A stretch of DNA of 64,000 nucleotides from NCBI RefSeq assembly GCF_022346545.1, contig NZ_JAKRNU010000001.1, positions 186,001 to 250,000 on the forward strand, read 5' to 3'. The DNA is from Sporosarcina sp. ACRSM (GTDB lineage: Bacteria > Bacillota > Bacilli > Bacillales_A > Planococcaceae). How positions within the stretch are numbered: position 1 is the first letter of the stretch; every line of letters begins with the position of its first letter. Of the stretch, positions 45,268 through 53,614 are shown piece after piece. A program made the position numbers and the translations under genes. Under the pieces are notes generated by a model. The model made no database searches and was not told where the DNA came from. It saw only the letters and a program-made list of their open reading frames with translations.

Positions 45268-46068
45268 TCAATCTAAAATGTTTTCAAGCCCATACACGAG
45301 ATTTTCCCGTTCAATGACGTTGTTGATCGCCATTAAAATGCCCGGCATGAAAGACTTTCTGTCAAATGAATCATGACGGATGCTCAGCAACTCGCCTTCG
45401 CCACCAAGCAATACTTCCTGATGAGCAAGCAATCCAGGCAATCGGATACTATGGACCCTCATCCCCTCAAAATCCGCACCTCTAGCGCCTTCCCAATGTT
45501 CTTTTTCATCAGGGTGGCCTTGCTTATGCGCCTCCCTCACTTCCTGGATCATTTGCGCTGTTTTTACCGCAGTTCCCGATGGTGCGTCAACCTTTTTATC
45601 GTGATGCATTTCAAGGATTTCGACATCTTGCAAATAACGGGCCGCCATTGCTGAAAATTTCATCGCCAATACGGCTCCAATTGAAAAGTTCGGTGCAATG
45701 ATTCCTCCAATTCGGCTCTCTGCAGCCATTTCACTCAACGTCTCAATCTGTTGTTTTGTCAATCCGGAAGTTCCTACCACCGGACGGATTCCCATCGTGA
45801 GCGCTTGGTACGTATTATTGAAAACAGCATCCGGATCTGTCAGATCTAATAAGATATCCGGTTTCCCATCTGCTACAAGGCTTTCAAGTGATGTATAGAT
45901 CGGGATTCCATTTGGCTCCATCGTCACCTCACCATTATGTAGATAGTGATTATCATATTTATAATCAAGGGCGGCAACGACCTCCATATTGGCTGCGTTA
46001 CGAATTGCGTTTACGGCAGCGGTTCCCATCCGGCCCCGCGCTCCTGCAATGGCTACTGTTATTGTCAT
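45268..46068 (-). CDS. dapB: 4-hydroxy-tetrahydrodipicolinate reductase DapB
   Basis: NAD(P)H-dependent reductase of the lysine, diaminopimelate and (in spore formers) dipicolinate path. N-terminal Rossmann motif VAIAGARGRMG (about 5-15), central EMHHDKKVDAPSGTA (about 153-167) with the catalytic His and Lys. 266 aa is normal. The ATG at 46068 has AAGGAGGAAAC upstream and overlaps the ypjD stop (ATGA). Together they are read from the promoter at 46424-46452. Confidence 0.96.
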   Translation of the reverse strand: MTITVAIAGARGRMGTAAVNAIRNAANMEVVAALDYKYDNHYLHNGEVTMEPNGIPIYTSLESLVADGKPDILLDLTDPDAVFNNTYQALTMGIRPVVGTSGLTKQQIETLSEMAAESRIGGIIAPNFSIGAVLAMKFSAMAARYLQDVEILEMHHDKKVDAPSGTAVKTAQMIQEVREAHKQGHPDEKEHWEGARGADFEGMRVHSIRLPGLLAHQEVLLGGEGELLSIRHDSFDRKSFMPGILMAINNVIERENLVYGLENILD

Positions 46069-46403
46069 TTTGTTTCCTCCTTCTTCGTCCACCGATCGGC
46101 ATCTCTATCTTTGAATTTTTGTAACACGGTATCCAACGCATGATCTAGACGGATCCCTTGCGAGTTTGCAAAACAGACGAGTACGAAAAGCAAATCACCT
46201 GTTTCCTCTTCAAGTGAACGGATCGCCTCACTCGACTTCTTTTTTTTCATACCGTACACATGCTGGACTTCCCTCGACAATTCCCCAAGCTCTTCCGTCA
46301 AACGGGCTAGGAGTTCAAGCGGGGGGAAATATCCTTCTTCAAAACCATTTATGTACTTATCGACTTCCTGTTGCAACTCATGCATCGATTTCGGTTTTTC
46401 CAT
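46065..46403 (-). CDS. ypjD: MazG-type nucleotide pyrophosphohydrolase (YpjD)
   Basis: A small all-alpha NTP pyrophosphohydrolase of the MazG superfamily. The metal ligands are in TEELGELSREVQ (E-x2-E; about 37-48) and LEEETGDLLFVLVCFAN (E-x3-D; about 66-82). It probably hydrolyses non-canonical or excess (d)NTPs; B. subtilis YpjD is its syntenic relative. The start is the ATG at 46403 with GGAG nine bases upstream; a TTG three codons earlier is also possible. First gene of the ypjD-dapB pair. Confidence 0.9.
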   Translation of the reverse strand: MEKPKSMHELQQEVDKYINGFEEGYFPPLELLARLTEELGELSREVQHVYGMKKKKSSEAIRSLEEETGDLLFVLVCFANSQGIRLDHALDTVLQKFKDRDADRWTKKEETK

Positions 46404-46423
46404 TAGCGTCAACTCCCTCTCCT

Positions 46424-46452
46424 ATCGTATAAATTAACAACACTATTGTCAA
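46424..46452 (-). promoter_or_regulatory. sigma-A promoter of ypjD-dapB
   Basis: TTGACA (46447-46452), 17 bases, TACGAT (46424-46429). The transcript would start near 46417, so the 5' leader is only about 14 bases and starts next to the ribosome site. Confidence 0.75.
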
Positions 46453-46572
46453 AATAAAATATATGGCTGATAATGACTTTATCGTAAGACCAACAAATGA
46501 ACTTGTATCGGGTTCCATCATAGTTATAAATGATTCTATAAGTGGAAACGATTCATCAGAAGGGAGCAACAA

Positions 46573-47445
46573 ATGTTTGAAGGCATTAAAATCAAAAACA
46601 GCATTTTCATCATCTTAGGTGCGGCCATTTTCAGCTTTGGACTTGTTCATTTCAATATTCAAAATGAACTTGCCGAAGGCGGTTTTACCGGGATTACACT
46701 CATCCTTCTGTTCGCTTTCAATTGGGACCCCGCCATTATGAACTTAATCCTGAACATTCCGATGTTCATCATCGGTTGGAAGCTTTTAGGGAAAAGGGTA
46801 TTCATCTATACCGTGATCGGAACCGTTTCCGTATCCATTTTTTTGAAAATCTTCATGGCCAATCAAATCGATATCCATCTGCAAGATGATATGTTTCTTG
46901 TCGCATTGTTCGCCGGACTTTTTATCGGCATTGGACTCGGTATCATCTTCAGATATGGCGGAACAACAGGCGGCTCGGATATTATCGCACGCCTTGGGCA
47001 TAAATACATCGGTTGGAGCATGGGGAAAACGATGTTTCTATTTGATGCGCTCGTCATCCTCGTTTCTTGGGCGGTCTACTTGGATCATCGTTCGATGATG
47101 TATACACTCGTTGCTCTTTTCGTAGGAGCACGCGTCATCGACTTCGTACAAGAAGGCGCCTATGCAGCGAGAGGGGCTTTTATCATCTCAGAAGCACAGG
47201 GTGAGATTGCGACTAAAATAACGGCCGAAATGGACCGCGGTGTCACCGTTTTTAAAGGTTATGGCCATTTCACCAAGTCAGACCGTGAAATCCTCTACTG
47301 TGTCGTCGGAAAGAACGAAATCATGCGCTTAAAATCGATCATTAACTCGGTCGATCCGTATGCATTCGTCTCCCTCATCGACGCCCATGAAGTGATGGGG
47401 GAAGGATTTACATTGGACGAACAAAAAAAACCGCTCGAACGATGA
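46573..47445 (+). CDS. YitT family membrane protein (YpjC-like), 290 aa
   Basis: A membrane protein of the YitT/DUF161 family with five or six hydrophobic helices (about 10-160) and a C-terminal cytoplasmic DUF2179 domain (about 215-275). Family marks are the LAEGGFTGITLIL loop, GGTTGGSDIIARLGH and, in DUF2179, RGVTVFKGYGHFTK. The function is not known; some relatives are linked to sugar or phosphate transport. In B. subtilis ypjC is found in this region, which supports the family assignment, but there it is on the same strand as dapB, here it is divergent from ypjD. The ATG has GAAGGGAG upstream. Confidence 0.83.
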   Translation: MFEGIKIKNSIFIILGAAIFSFGLVHFNIQNELAEGGFTGITLILLFAFNWDPAIMNLILNIPMFIIGWKLLGKRVFIYTVIGTVSVSIFLKIFMANQIDIHLQDDMFLVALFAGLFIGIGLGIIFRYGGTTGGSDIIARLGHKYIGWSMGKTMFLFDALVILVSWAVYLDHRSMMYTLVALFVGARVIDFVQEGAYAARGAFIISEAQGEIATKITAEMDRGVTVFKGYGHFTKSDREILYCVVGKNEIMRLKSIINSVDPYAFVSLIDAHEVMGEGFTLDEQKKPLER

Positions 47446-47526
47446 AAAAGCGTAACTTCGGTAAATCCACCAAAACTACACTTTTTATCGGTACGAGAGG
47501 CGCCCTTCCCGCCATCCACTTTAGCA

Positions 47527-47560
47527 AAAATCCGCCCCTTGAAAATTGGGGGCGGATTTA
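47527..47560. terminator. bidirectional terminator between the YitT gene and yugP
   Basis: AAATCCGCCCC pairs with GGGGCGGATTT around a loop of nine, followed by TTTTT on the minus strand. Confidence 0.82.
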
Positions 47561-47568
47561 ACCTGTCC

Positions 47569-48240
47569 TTAATCTCTATTTGTAAAAATGAAAATCAAAC
47601 GAACGAGCTCAAGTACAGCTACTGCTGTTGCTGCAACATATGTCATCGCTGCTGCACTTAATACTTTTTTCGCATGTCCTTCTTCTTCATTGCGAATGAT
47701 GCCGAGAGAAACGATTTGATCCATAGCACGAGATGATGCATTGAACTCGACCGGCAATGTTACAACTTGGAACAGAACCCCGACAGCCATCAATAAAATC
47801 CCGATGCCGAGCAATGAATTCATGCTACTGAAAATCAGCCCGATCATGATAAAGATCCATGATGCATTTGAAGTAATATTCGCAACAGGCGCTAAGCGGT
47901 GGCGAAAACGAAGAAAAGAGTAGGCTTCCTTATCTTGGATTGCGTGCCCGACCTCGTGCGCTGCAACCGCTGTTCCTGCTACGGAAGCTTCATGGTAGTT
48001 ATGTGAGGATAATGCTACGATTTTCGTAAGCGGATTGTAATGATCACTTAAGAACCCTTCGCTTTCTACAACTTTGACGTTGTGCAAACCATTTTGGTCA
48101 AGCATAAGACGAGCAACTTCCGCACCGGTCATCCCTGATGTCGAGCGGACTTGTGAATATTTGTTGTAAGTTCGTTTCACTTTGAATTGGGCGTAAATCG
48201 GCAAAATGATAATGGCCGCAAAGTAAATCCAAAACATCAT
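47569..48240 (-). CDS. membrane zinc metallopeptidase, YugP family (peptidase_Mx)
   Basis: A membrane-bound neutral zinc protease of the peptidase M-type-2 (DUF/YugP) family. Layout: N-terminal helix (about 3-18), a cytoplasmic or peripheral region, the zinc motif AAHEVGHAIQD (about 92-102), then two or three C-terminal helices (about 125-165 and 200-220). The DHYNPLTKIVALS segment before the motif is typical. Substrates are unknown. The ATG at 48240 has GGGAGG upstream; a second ATG follows at once. It has its own terminator. Confidence 0.86.
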   Translation of the reverse strand: MMFWIYFAAIIILPIYAQFKVKRTYNKYSQVRSTSGMTGAEVARLMLDQNGLHNVKVVESEGFLSDHYNPLTKIVALSSHNYHEASVAGTAVAAHEVGHAIQDKEAYSFLRFRHRLAPVANITSNASWIFIMIGLIFSSMNSLLGIGILLMAVGVLFQVVTLPVEFNASSRAMDQIVSLGIIRNEEEGHAKKVLSAAAMTYVAATAVAVLELVRLIFIFTNRD

Positions 48241-48299
48241 CAATTTCCTCCCTTTTTCTCTATAGTTTCTATTTTATAACGGCTAGCGTCCTCTCGCAA

Positions 48300-48908
48300 C
48301 TATTTACCTCCGGACCTAGCGCCCGCGGACCTGCTTTTCCAGTTCCAGTAAGCTAAAGTAATGCAAACGATCGATAACCAAAATGTAAAATAACCGATCG
48401 AATGGATATGCCTCATCAAATCATGGTAAATCGGCATTTGTCCAAATACATAATCGATGACATCGTTATGAAGCGTCCAAACAGCAGCAATAACAATATG
48501 ACTAACTCGAAAGCGATAAAGGGGACTGTAAAGCAAAGCTTGTACCGCCATTGCAAAATGTGAGCCGACGAGCATCCACCCGACCCAACCAATCGAACCC
48601 GTTTCAAACAATGTCAGGAGATTCATAACAACTGCCCAAAGCCCATACTTGATCAGCGTGATGAAAGCAAGCGCTTCGATCAATTTGAAATTGCGGTTAA
48701 TTAACCAGCCGATGATTGCAAATGAGAAAAACAGGCTGGCTGTCGGACTATCCGGTACAAAAACCCAAAATTTTGGCTCAGTTATTTCCAGTTGCCACAT
48801 ATACCAATCATATCCGTATACCGTACCAAGCACGTTAATAAATAATAAGATCCAAAGAAACGATTTATGCGAAAGGATGAGCCAAATTCTCTGTACCAAT
48901 AACCCCAT
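48300..48908 (-). CDS. ypjA: DUF1405 membrane protein YpjA
   Basis: A 202 aa membrane protein with about six hydrophobic helices, of the DUF1405 family. Typical parts are NVLGTVYGYDWYMWQL near the first helix, FVPDSPTA, and WVGWMLVGSHFAMAVQALLY. The context next to qcrC is that of B. subtilis ypjA; the usual partner ypjB is missing. The function is unknown. The start is the ATG at 48908 with GGAG eight bases upstream. A terminator at 48941-48969 separates it from qcrC, so it may have its own promoter. Confidence 0.84.
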   Translation of the reverse strand: MGLLVQRIWLILSHKSFLWILLFINVLGTVYGYDWYMWQLEITEPKFWVFVPDSPTASLFFSFAIIGWLINRNFKLIEALAFITLIKYGLWAVVMNLLTLFETGSIGWVGWMLVGSHFAMAVQALLYSPLYRFRVSHIVIAAVWTLHNDVIDYVFGQMPIYHDLMRHIHSIGYFTFWLSIVCITLAYWNWKSRSAGARSGGK

Positions 48909-48940
48909 AAGCACCTCTCCAAAAAACTTAATATGTATGC

Positions 48941-48969
48941 AAAAAAGAGTCAGTTACCTGACTCTTTTT
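48941..48969. terminator. terminator after qcrABC
   Basis: AAAAAAGAGTCAG pairs with CTGACTCTTTTT around TTAC. It sits between qcrC and ypjA, with T runs on both strands. Confidence 0.82.
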
Positions 48970-48973
48970 CTAT

Positions 48974-49008
48974 GTCTAGACTACGGGCGCCAGTCGCCCT
49001 TCGCTTTT
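48974..49008 (-). repeat. dispersed hairpin repeat, copy B
   Basis: On the minus strand it reads AAAAGCGAAGGGCGACTGG then CGCCCGTAGTCTAGAC, which shares both ends with the copies at 39509-39563 and 59719-59762. It sits between qcrC and its terminator. Confidence 0.6.
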
Positions 49009-49019
49009 CAGACTTCTCA

Positions 49020-49787
49020 TTACTCGTTTTTCAAGTTAGAGATAAACTCAGCTAGAACTTGTAGATCTTCTTCAGACCCATCCCAAGTTCCCGGTGGCAT
49101 ATCCCCGACACCGTTATGCGCGATGTCAACAATCTCTTCAGGTGCAAGGCCAGTGTTCGCAAGCGGCTTTCCAAGTCCACCTTGGAATGCATCGCCATGA
49201 CAACCGATACAAGTCGAGCCTGCGTAGATCTGATAACCTTCAGATTCGGTATCGAATTCAACTTCCTCAACGATTGCACCTTGTGCTTTCGCCGCTTCCC
49301 AGTCATGGTTCACGTAAGATTCCCATGTCAAATAGAACAAAGCCGCAAATGTCAATAACATGAACGCTGTTGGAAGTGGTCGTTTGAACGGACGACGTTC
49401 TTTCGACGTATCCATGAACGGAACAAGCATCAGTGCACCGAAAGCCAAACCTGGCATGATAATAGCACCGATAATATTGTATGGCCCGGAAGCGAATTCA
49501 TACTTCAGCAATTGATACATCGAAAGGAAGTACCAGTCCGGCACAGGCATGTACAGCGTATCCGTCGGGTCCGCTTGACGTTCAAGCGGGGACGGATGGG
49601 CAACCGTTAAAACTAAGTAACCGATAAGGAAAACGGCACCGATCAGCCATTCTTTCAACAGAAAGTTTGGCCAGAATGCTTCAGTTTTCCCAGGATATTC
49701 TGAGTAATCTTTCGGGACGTTCGGCATTTTGTTCGTAGCCTTAATGCGCGAATCTCCGACAAATTTCATCCCTTTTCCGCGTTGCAT
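49020..49787 (-). CDS. qcrC: menaquinol:cytochrome c reductase cytochrome c subunit QcrC
   Basis: A fusion of cytochrome b subunit IV (three helices within about 40-155) and a C-terminal cytochrome c domain (about 175-255) with the covalent heme motif CIGCH (about 194-198) and an axial Met in GDMPPGTW. It takes electrons from the b and Rieske subunits to a membrane cytochrome c. The 255 aa length and this fusion are typical of Bacillales. AAAGGAGGGG precedes the ATG. Last gene of qcrA-qcrB-qcrC. Confidence 0.96.
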   Translation of the reverse strand: MQRGKGMKFVGDSRIKATNKMPNVPKDYSEYPGKTEAFWPNFLLKEWLIGAVFLIGYLVLTVAHPSPLERQADPTDTLYMPVPDWYFLSMYQLLKYEFASGPYNIIGAIIMPGLAFGALMLVPFMDTSKERRPFKRPLPTAFMLLTFAALFYLTWESYVNHDWEAAKAQGAIVEEVEFDTESEGYQIYAGSTCIGCHGDAFQGGLGKPLANTGLAPEEIVDIAHNGVGDMPPGTWDGSEEDLQVLAEFISNLKNE

Positions 49788-49827
49788 GATGTCCCCTCCT
49801 TTTATTATCCTCGGACTTCCCTATTTC

Positions 49828-50502
49828 TTATAGAGGTCCAGAAATACCTTGTCTTCTGATCATGATAAAGTGTGCTGCAAGCAACCCAAGCAAAGCAGCC
49901 GGTAGGAAGAATACATGAATCGCGAAGAAACGTGTCAATGTTTGTGCACCTAGAATCGTTGAATCCCCGGCAAGGAGGATTTTGATCGATTCACCGATGA
50001 ACGGGACGGAAGCTGCAATTTCAATCCCTACTTTCGTAGCGAATAATGCTTTCATATCCCATGGTAATAGGTAACCTGTGAAACCTAGACCGAGCATGAC
50101 CATGAAGATCAACACTCCGACAACCCAATTCAGTTCACGAGGTTTTTTGTAAGAACCTGTAAAGAAAACACGTAATGTATGTAGGAACATCATGACGATA
50201 ACTAGCGACGCCCCCCAATGGTGCATCCCACGCACAATTTCACCGAATGCTACTTCATTTTGAAGGTAATAAACGGATTTCCATGCATTTTCAATGTCCG
50301 GTGTATAGTACATCGTAAGGAACATACCGGATAAGATCTGGATGACTGTGACGAAAAACGTCAGTCCACCAAAACAATAGATAAATGCAGAAAAGTGGTG
50401 TGCAGGGTTTACGTGCTCAGGTACTTCGTGGTCTGCGATATCGCGCCAAATCGGGGTGATATCCAACCGTTCGTCAACCCAATCATAAATTTTATTTAGC
50501 AC
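49828..50502 (-). CDS. qcrB: menaquinol:cytochrome c reductase cytochrome b subunit QcrB
   Basis: A b6-type cytochrome b with four membrane helices. Heme-binding histidines are in GMHHWGASLVIVMMFLHTLR (about 83-103) and in the fourth helix (HVFFLPAALLGLLAAHF). A Cys near the N terminus (YCFGGLTFF) matches the residue that binds the extra heme covalently in b6-type complexes. The start is a GTG at 50502 with AAGGGGG ten bases upstream. 224 aa is normal. Between qcrA and qcrC. Confidence 0.96.
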   Translation of the reverse strand: MLNKIYDWVDERLDITPIWRDIADHEVPEHVNPAHHFSAFIYCFGGLTFFVTVIQILSGMFLTMYYTPDIENAWKSVYYLQNEVAFGEIVRGMHHWGASLVIVMMFLHTLRVFFTGSYKKPRELNWVVGVLIFMVMLGLGFTGYLLPWDMKALFATKVGIEIAASVPFIGESIKILLAGDSTILGAQTLTRFFAIHVFFLPAALLGLLAAHFIMIRRQGISGPL

Positions 50503-50525
50503 TTCGGTCGTACCCCCTTACATTT

Positions 50526-51029
50526 TTAAACTAATGTGTTCGGTTTTGTTGCTCCAAGATACACAAAACCACCTTCGACTTTTACATCGAACTCATCAAG
50601 CGGCCCCAACGGTGGTGTTCCTTTTACATTGTCTCCATTTTTCAAATAACGTCCTGCGTGACATGGGCAAAAAAACTGATCCGGGTGTTTCTCGTCGCCG
50701 CCCCAGTTTACCGTACAACCCAGGTGCTTACAAACAGGGGAAAGCGCGATGACCGTATCGCCCTCTTTGTAAACCCATGCCGTATTCGACACGTCGGATT
50801 TGTACCAAGCATCTTCTCGATCCTTGATTGTAAAGTCGACACGTACAGGCACTTCCGTCAGCTCGTCCACTTTTTGTGGAGTCGGGATGAAGTCCCCTTC
50901 ACCACTCTGCTGCAAGACGGGATCGACCGCAAAACGGACCATCGGCATCAGCATTCCAGACGCCATGAATCCGCCGACACCCATCAGTGTGTAGCTCAGG
51001 AATTGGCGTCTTGACACTTTGTTGCTCAT
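50526..51029 (-). CDS. qcrA: menaquinol:cytochrome c reductase Rieske iron-sulfur subunit QcrA
   Basis: The 2Fe-2S subunit of the bc complex. The N-terminal twin-arginine-like SRRQFLSYTLMGVGGFMASG (about 6-25) directs Tat export and membrane anchoring. Cluster ligands are in CKHLGC (C-x-H) and CPCHAG (C-x2-H). The start is one of two adjacent ATGs (51032 or 51029); GGAGG spacing favours 51029. It opens the qcrABC operon; the 210-base space to ypiF may hold its promoter, but I see no good sigma-A match. Confidence 0.95.
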   Translation of the reverse strand: MSNKVSRRQFLSYTLMGVGGFMASGMLMPMVRFAVDPVLQQSGEGDFIPTPQKVDELTEVPVRVDFTIKDREDAWYKSDVSNTAWVYKEGDTVIALSPVCKHLGCTVNWGGDEKHPDQFFCPCHAGRYLKNGDNVKGTPPLGPLDEFDVKVEGGFVYLGATKPNTLV

Positions 51030-51241
51030 CATTTTCCCTCCTCTTACTTAAAGGTCAGTCCAACGGACATACTTTTGCTAATTGTAATACTAGGACATAT
51101 CTATGATATATCAATACTTGTCGAAATTCAATGATGCTTTCCAACTCCGGGGAACACTTTGTGAACAATTATTGAATTTTATCCTCATTTATTAGAAGAC
51201 TCCGTCTTTTAATAGATAGTAAGATAAATACAGGTTTTGTT

Positions 51242-51691
51242 TTACTGTTGTGCCCATTTTTCGGTCAGTCGGGGTAATATTTGACGGAGCTGATCTTCCA
51301 TAATCGTTTTCCGTAACGAAGCATCCATACTTTCGAGTGGAATCGAAGGCAACCAGATCACTTCCCCTTCCATTTCAATGCTTGTCCATGCGGAATCCGT
51401 CGTGATGTAAAACAGATGTTTGAAAGGTACGGATACCATATCACGTGCAAGATTCTTCGCCATTTCAGCTGGTTCCATCGATTCCGTATAGGAAATAGGC
51501 GGCATAAGCATCATGCGCCCTTTGAATTGCGTTTCCATATAAGTCGTCAAATGCATCAGGAACTCCGAAGAGGATGCGCTATTTTTCATCTTCTCAGGTG
51601 CAGTTTCCACTTTCAATAGCGGAACAATCAACGTATCAATATACTCTTTCTGTTGCAAATATGTATCCATATCTTTAGCTGTCCAGTTCAC
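51242..51691 (-). CDS. ypiF: DUF2487 family protein YpiF, 149 aa
   Basis: A soluble protein of DUF2487, in the place of B. subtilis ypiF upstream of qcrABC. It begins MNWTAKDMDTYLQQKEYIDTL and has a central PISYTESME and a C-terminal IWLPSIPLESMD. The function is not known; the position suggests a link with bc-complex assembly or respiration, but this is only context. The start is a GTG at 51691 with GGGGG upstream. A weak terminator hairpin separates it from ypiB. Confidence 0.84.
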   Translation of the reverse strand: MNWTAKDMDTYLQQKEYIDTLIVPLLKVETAPEKMKNSASSSEFLMHLTTYMETQFKGRMMLMPPISYTESMEPAEMAKNLARDMVSVPFKHLFYITTDSAWTSIEMEGEVIWLPSIPLESMDASLRKTIMEDQLRQILPRLTEKWAQQ

Positions 51692-51724
51692 CTATATCCC
51701 CCTCATCAAAATGTGTATCTTAAA

Positions 51725-51755
51725 GTGAAAATAACTCCATCAAGAGAGATGGAGT
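51725..51755 (-). terminator. hairpin between ypiB and ypiF
   Basis: ACTCCATC pairs with GATGGAGT around six bases and is followed by TATTTTC on the minus strand; probably a weak or partial terminator. Confidence 0.5.
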
Positions 51756-51757
51756 CG

Positions 51758-52309
51758 TCAATCCTTCGCTATCTTCATGTCGTTCAACATAGCCGACAGC
51801 GTGATGAACCGCTCTTTGTCATTGGTGTCGAGCGCTTCATCAATCCTTTTCATTAACATATCCGCAGTCATTGTTGCAACCGTTTCTTCGATTAACCTCT
51901 CTGCGATTTTCCGATCGCTTTCACTCACTTGCAAATAAGCAGGCAGGAACGGATTCTCTTCCCTGACACTTGCGTATTGTGGGCTTGCATGGCTATTCGG
52001 GAAATTGAGCTGGATATACATTTTATCATCGGGATGAAGTCGCAAATCATGAAACGACTTTTCAGCATCTGCCGTCATCAAATTCCCTTTGTAAAAGCGG
52101 AACGGGATGCTTTCCGTACCTGTTACAGACATGACCATCGAACGCGGACAATAATGGGCCTCATCCGTAAAGTGAACGTTCTGCAGAAGGTGCTCATGGC
52201 TAAGAAGATAGTTCAAAATCCACACACATTCACGGCGCTTCAATTTGTACCGCTTTAAGAACCATCGCACGAAGTCCTTTTTAGCAGCGACAGGAACCAT
52301 GGCCGTCAT
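51758..52309 (-). CDS. ypiB: UPF0302 family protein YpiB
   Basis: A 183 aa protein of the UPF0302 family (an N-terminal UPF0302 domain, about 5-105, with KKDFVRWFLKRYKLKRRE and a C-terminal IDEAL-like helix region near ALDTNDKERFITLS). B. subtilis YpiB lies in the same spot. Function unknown; IDEAL-type tails bind other proteins in MecA/ComK-like systems. The start is the ATG at 52309 with GAGGAGGTG upstream, next to the ypiA stop, so coupling is likely. Confidence 0.86.
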   Translation of the reverse strand: MTAMVPVAAKKDFVRWFLKRYKLKRRECVWILNYLLSHEHLLQNVHFTDEAHYCPRSMVMSVTGTESIPFRFYKGNLMTADAEKSFHDLRLHPDDKMYIQLNFPNSHASPQYASVREENPFLPAYLQVSESDRKIAERLIEETVATMTADMLMKRIDEALDTNDKERFITLSAMLNDMKIAKD

Positions 52310-52310
52310 G

Positions 52311-53576
52311 TCACACCTCCTCGTCAATTTCTGCTTCTAGAAAAGCGCTCCAATCCTCATGATCAGGCTCCAGTTTCAACAATTCCTTGACAACCGCCAC
52401 CGCTTCAAGACGCTTTCCATCTTCCAAGAGAAAACGGGCGTATTTTCCAAGGAAATCCGGATCGTCTTTCATTCCAGTATATGCCTTACTATAGGATACG
52501 TATGCGTCTTCAAATTGTTCTTCACGCTCATACGCATAGGCAGAAAATGCGCTCAATAGCGGGATGTCTCCATACTCTTCTTTTGAATAAGCCAACAACT
52601 CCAACAATTCCTCGGACTGTTCCCTTTGATCATACAATGAGGCAAGTGTAATGAGTGCTTCCACGTATTCGGGATCCAAGACGAGCGCTTCACGTAAATG
52701 CGATTCCGCCTCTTCCGGCAGTCCAAGCTTCAAAGCGGATTTACCCGCAGCTAAGCGCAATTCTTTGTCAAATTCATCTCGGCGAATGCCATCCTTGAAT
52801 AGACTATACGCTTTGCGATCTTCCCCTGCCGCCGCCTGCGCTTGTCCGGCCAGCATATAAGCGGAATAATAATCTGGATCCATGTCAATGAGCTGATCAA
52901 GAAGAGGAATCGCTCTCCCTGCATGACCGCTTTGGAAATAGGCAAATGCGGCACCGAACAACGTATCTGGGGAGACATTATCCTGCAAAAGTTCCTCGTA
53001 AAACGGAATCGCCTCTTCATAGGCCGCACCTGCGCTATACGTTTCGGCCAGTCTCGATACAAGGCTCACTCCGCCAATCTCATCCGTTTCTTCAAGGAGA
53101 CGCACATAATGGCGTGCCGCCTCTCCATATTTACCGGCATCGAGCAACAACTCTGCATAAGCGAATCGGATGACCGGTTCATGCGGAGCGATCGTTTGCG
53201 CTTCCTTGATTTTTTCGAGCGCCGCTTCGGCCATACCGGTTAACTGATAATAATCCGCGAGTGCCAATAAGGCTTGCACATACTCCTCTTCTTCTGGACG
53301 AACATCCGTCAATAAAAGGAGTGCCTCATCTTCTTCGCCCAGTTCAAGCAAAGTGCCCGCACGATCGATTTTCAATTGTGCTTCATCGGGCAAATGAAAC
53401 CGCATCGTTTCATAGAGTCGATCCGCCTCTTGTATGAAGCCGTACTCGGCAAATAGGCCGGCAGCTTCATACAGCAAATCCAAATCGACGGAGTCGTTCA
53501 ACTGCTCCACGATCCGCTGAAGTGCTTCTACATCTCCTTCGACTATATACCGTTCGATTTCTTGTAACTGTACCAT
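52311..53576 (-). CDS. ypiA: tetratricopeptide repeat protein YpiA
   Basis: A protein of about ten TPR-type helical pairs spread over its 421 residues (for example AGTLLELGEEDEALLLLTDV, LAETYSAGAAYEEAIPFYEE, LEDGKRLEAVAVVKELL). No signal peptide or membrane helix. Such repeats hold protein partners; the partner is not known. It lies between aroA and ypiB as in B. subtilis. The start is the ATG at 53576, preceded by AGGTGA; the frame is open upstream into aroA without support. It may be co-transcribed with the aro genes and with ypiB. Confidence 0.9.
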   Translation of the reverse strand: MVQLQEIERYIVEGDVEALQRIVEQLNDSVDLDLLYEAAGLFAEYGFIQEADRLYETMRFHLPDEAQLKIDRAGTLLELGEEDEALLLLTDVRPEEEEYVQALLALADYYQLTGMAEAALEKIKEAQTIAPHEPVIRFAYAELLLDAGKYGEAARHYVRLLEETDEIGGVSLVSRLAETYSAGAAYEEAIPFYEELLQDNVSPDTLFGAAFAYFQSGHAGRAIPLLDQLIDMDPDYYSAYMLAGQAQAAAGEDRKAYSLFKDGIRRDEFDKELRLAAGKSALKLGLPEEAESHLREALVLDPEYVEALITLASLYDQREQSEELLELLAYSKEEYGDIPLLSAFSAYAYEREEQFEDAYVSYSKAYTGMKDDPDFLGKYARFLLEDGKRLEAVAVVKELLKLEPDHEDWSAFLEAEIDEEV

Positions 53577-53614
53577 ATTTTCACCTGTTCTTTCCCAATG
53601 TATACCTCTACCCA

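Noticed and set aside
46378-46572. 64-codon frame with a hydrophobic segment upstream of ypjD
   Set aside because: It covers the ypjD promoter and the start of ypjD, has no ribosome site, and the hydrophobic run comes from A/T-rich DNA.
51139-51241. TTTGTGAAC-containing stretch upstream of qcrA as a Rex or ResD operator
   Set aside because: Only one half-site matches; the second half is poor, so it is not listed as a feature.
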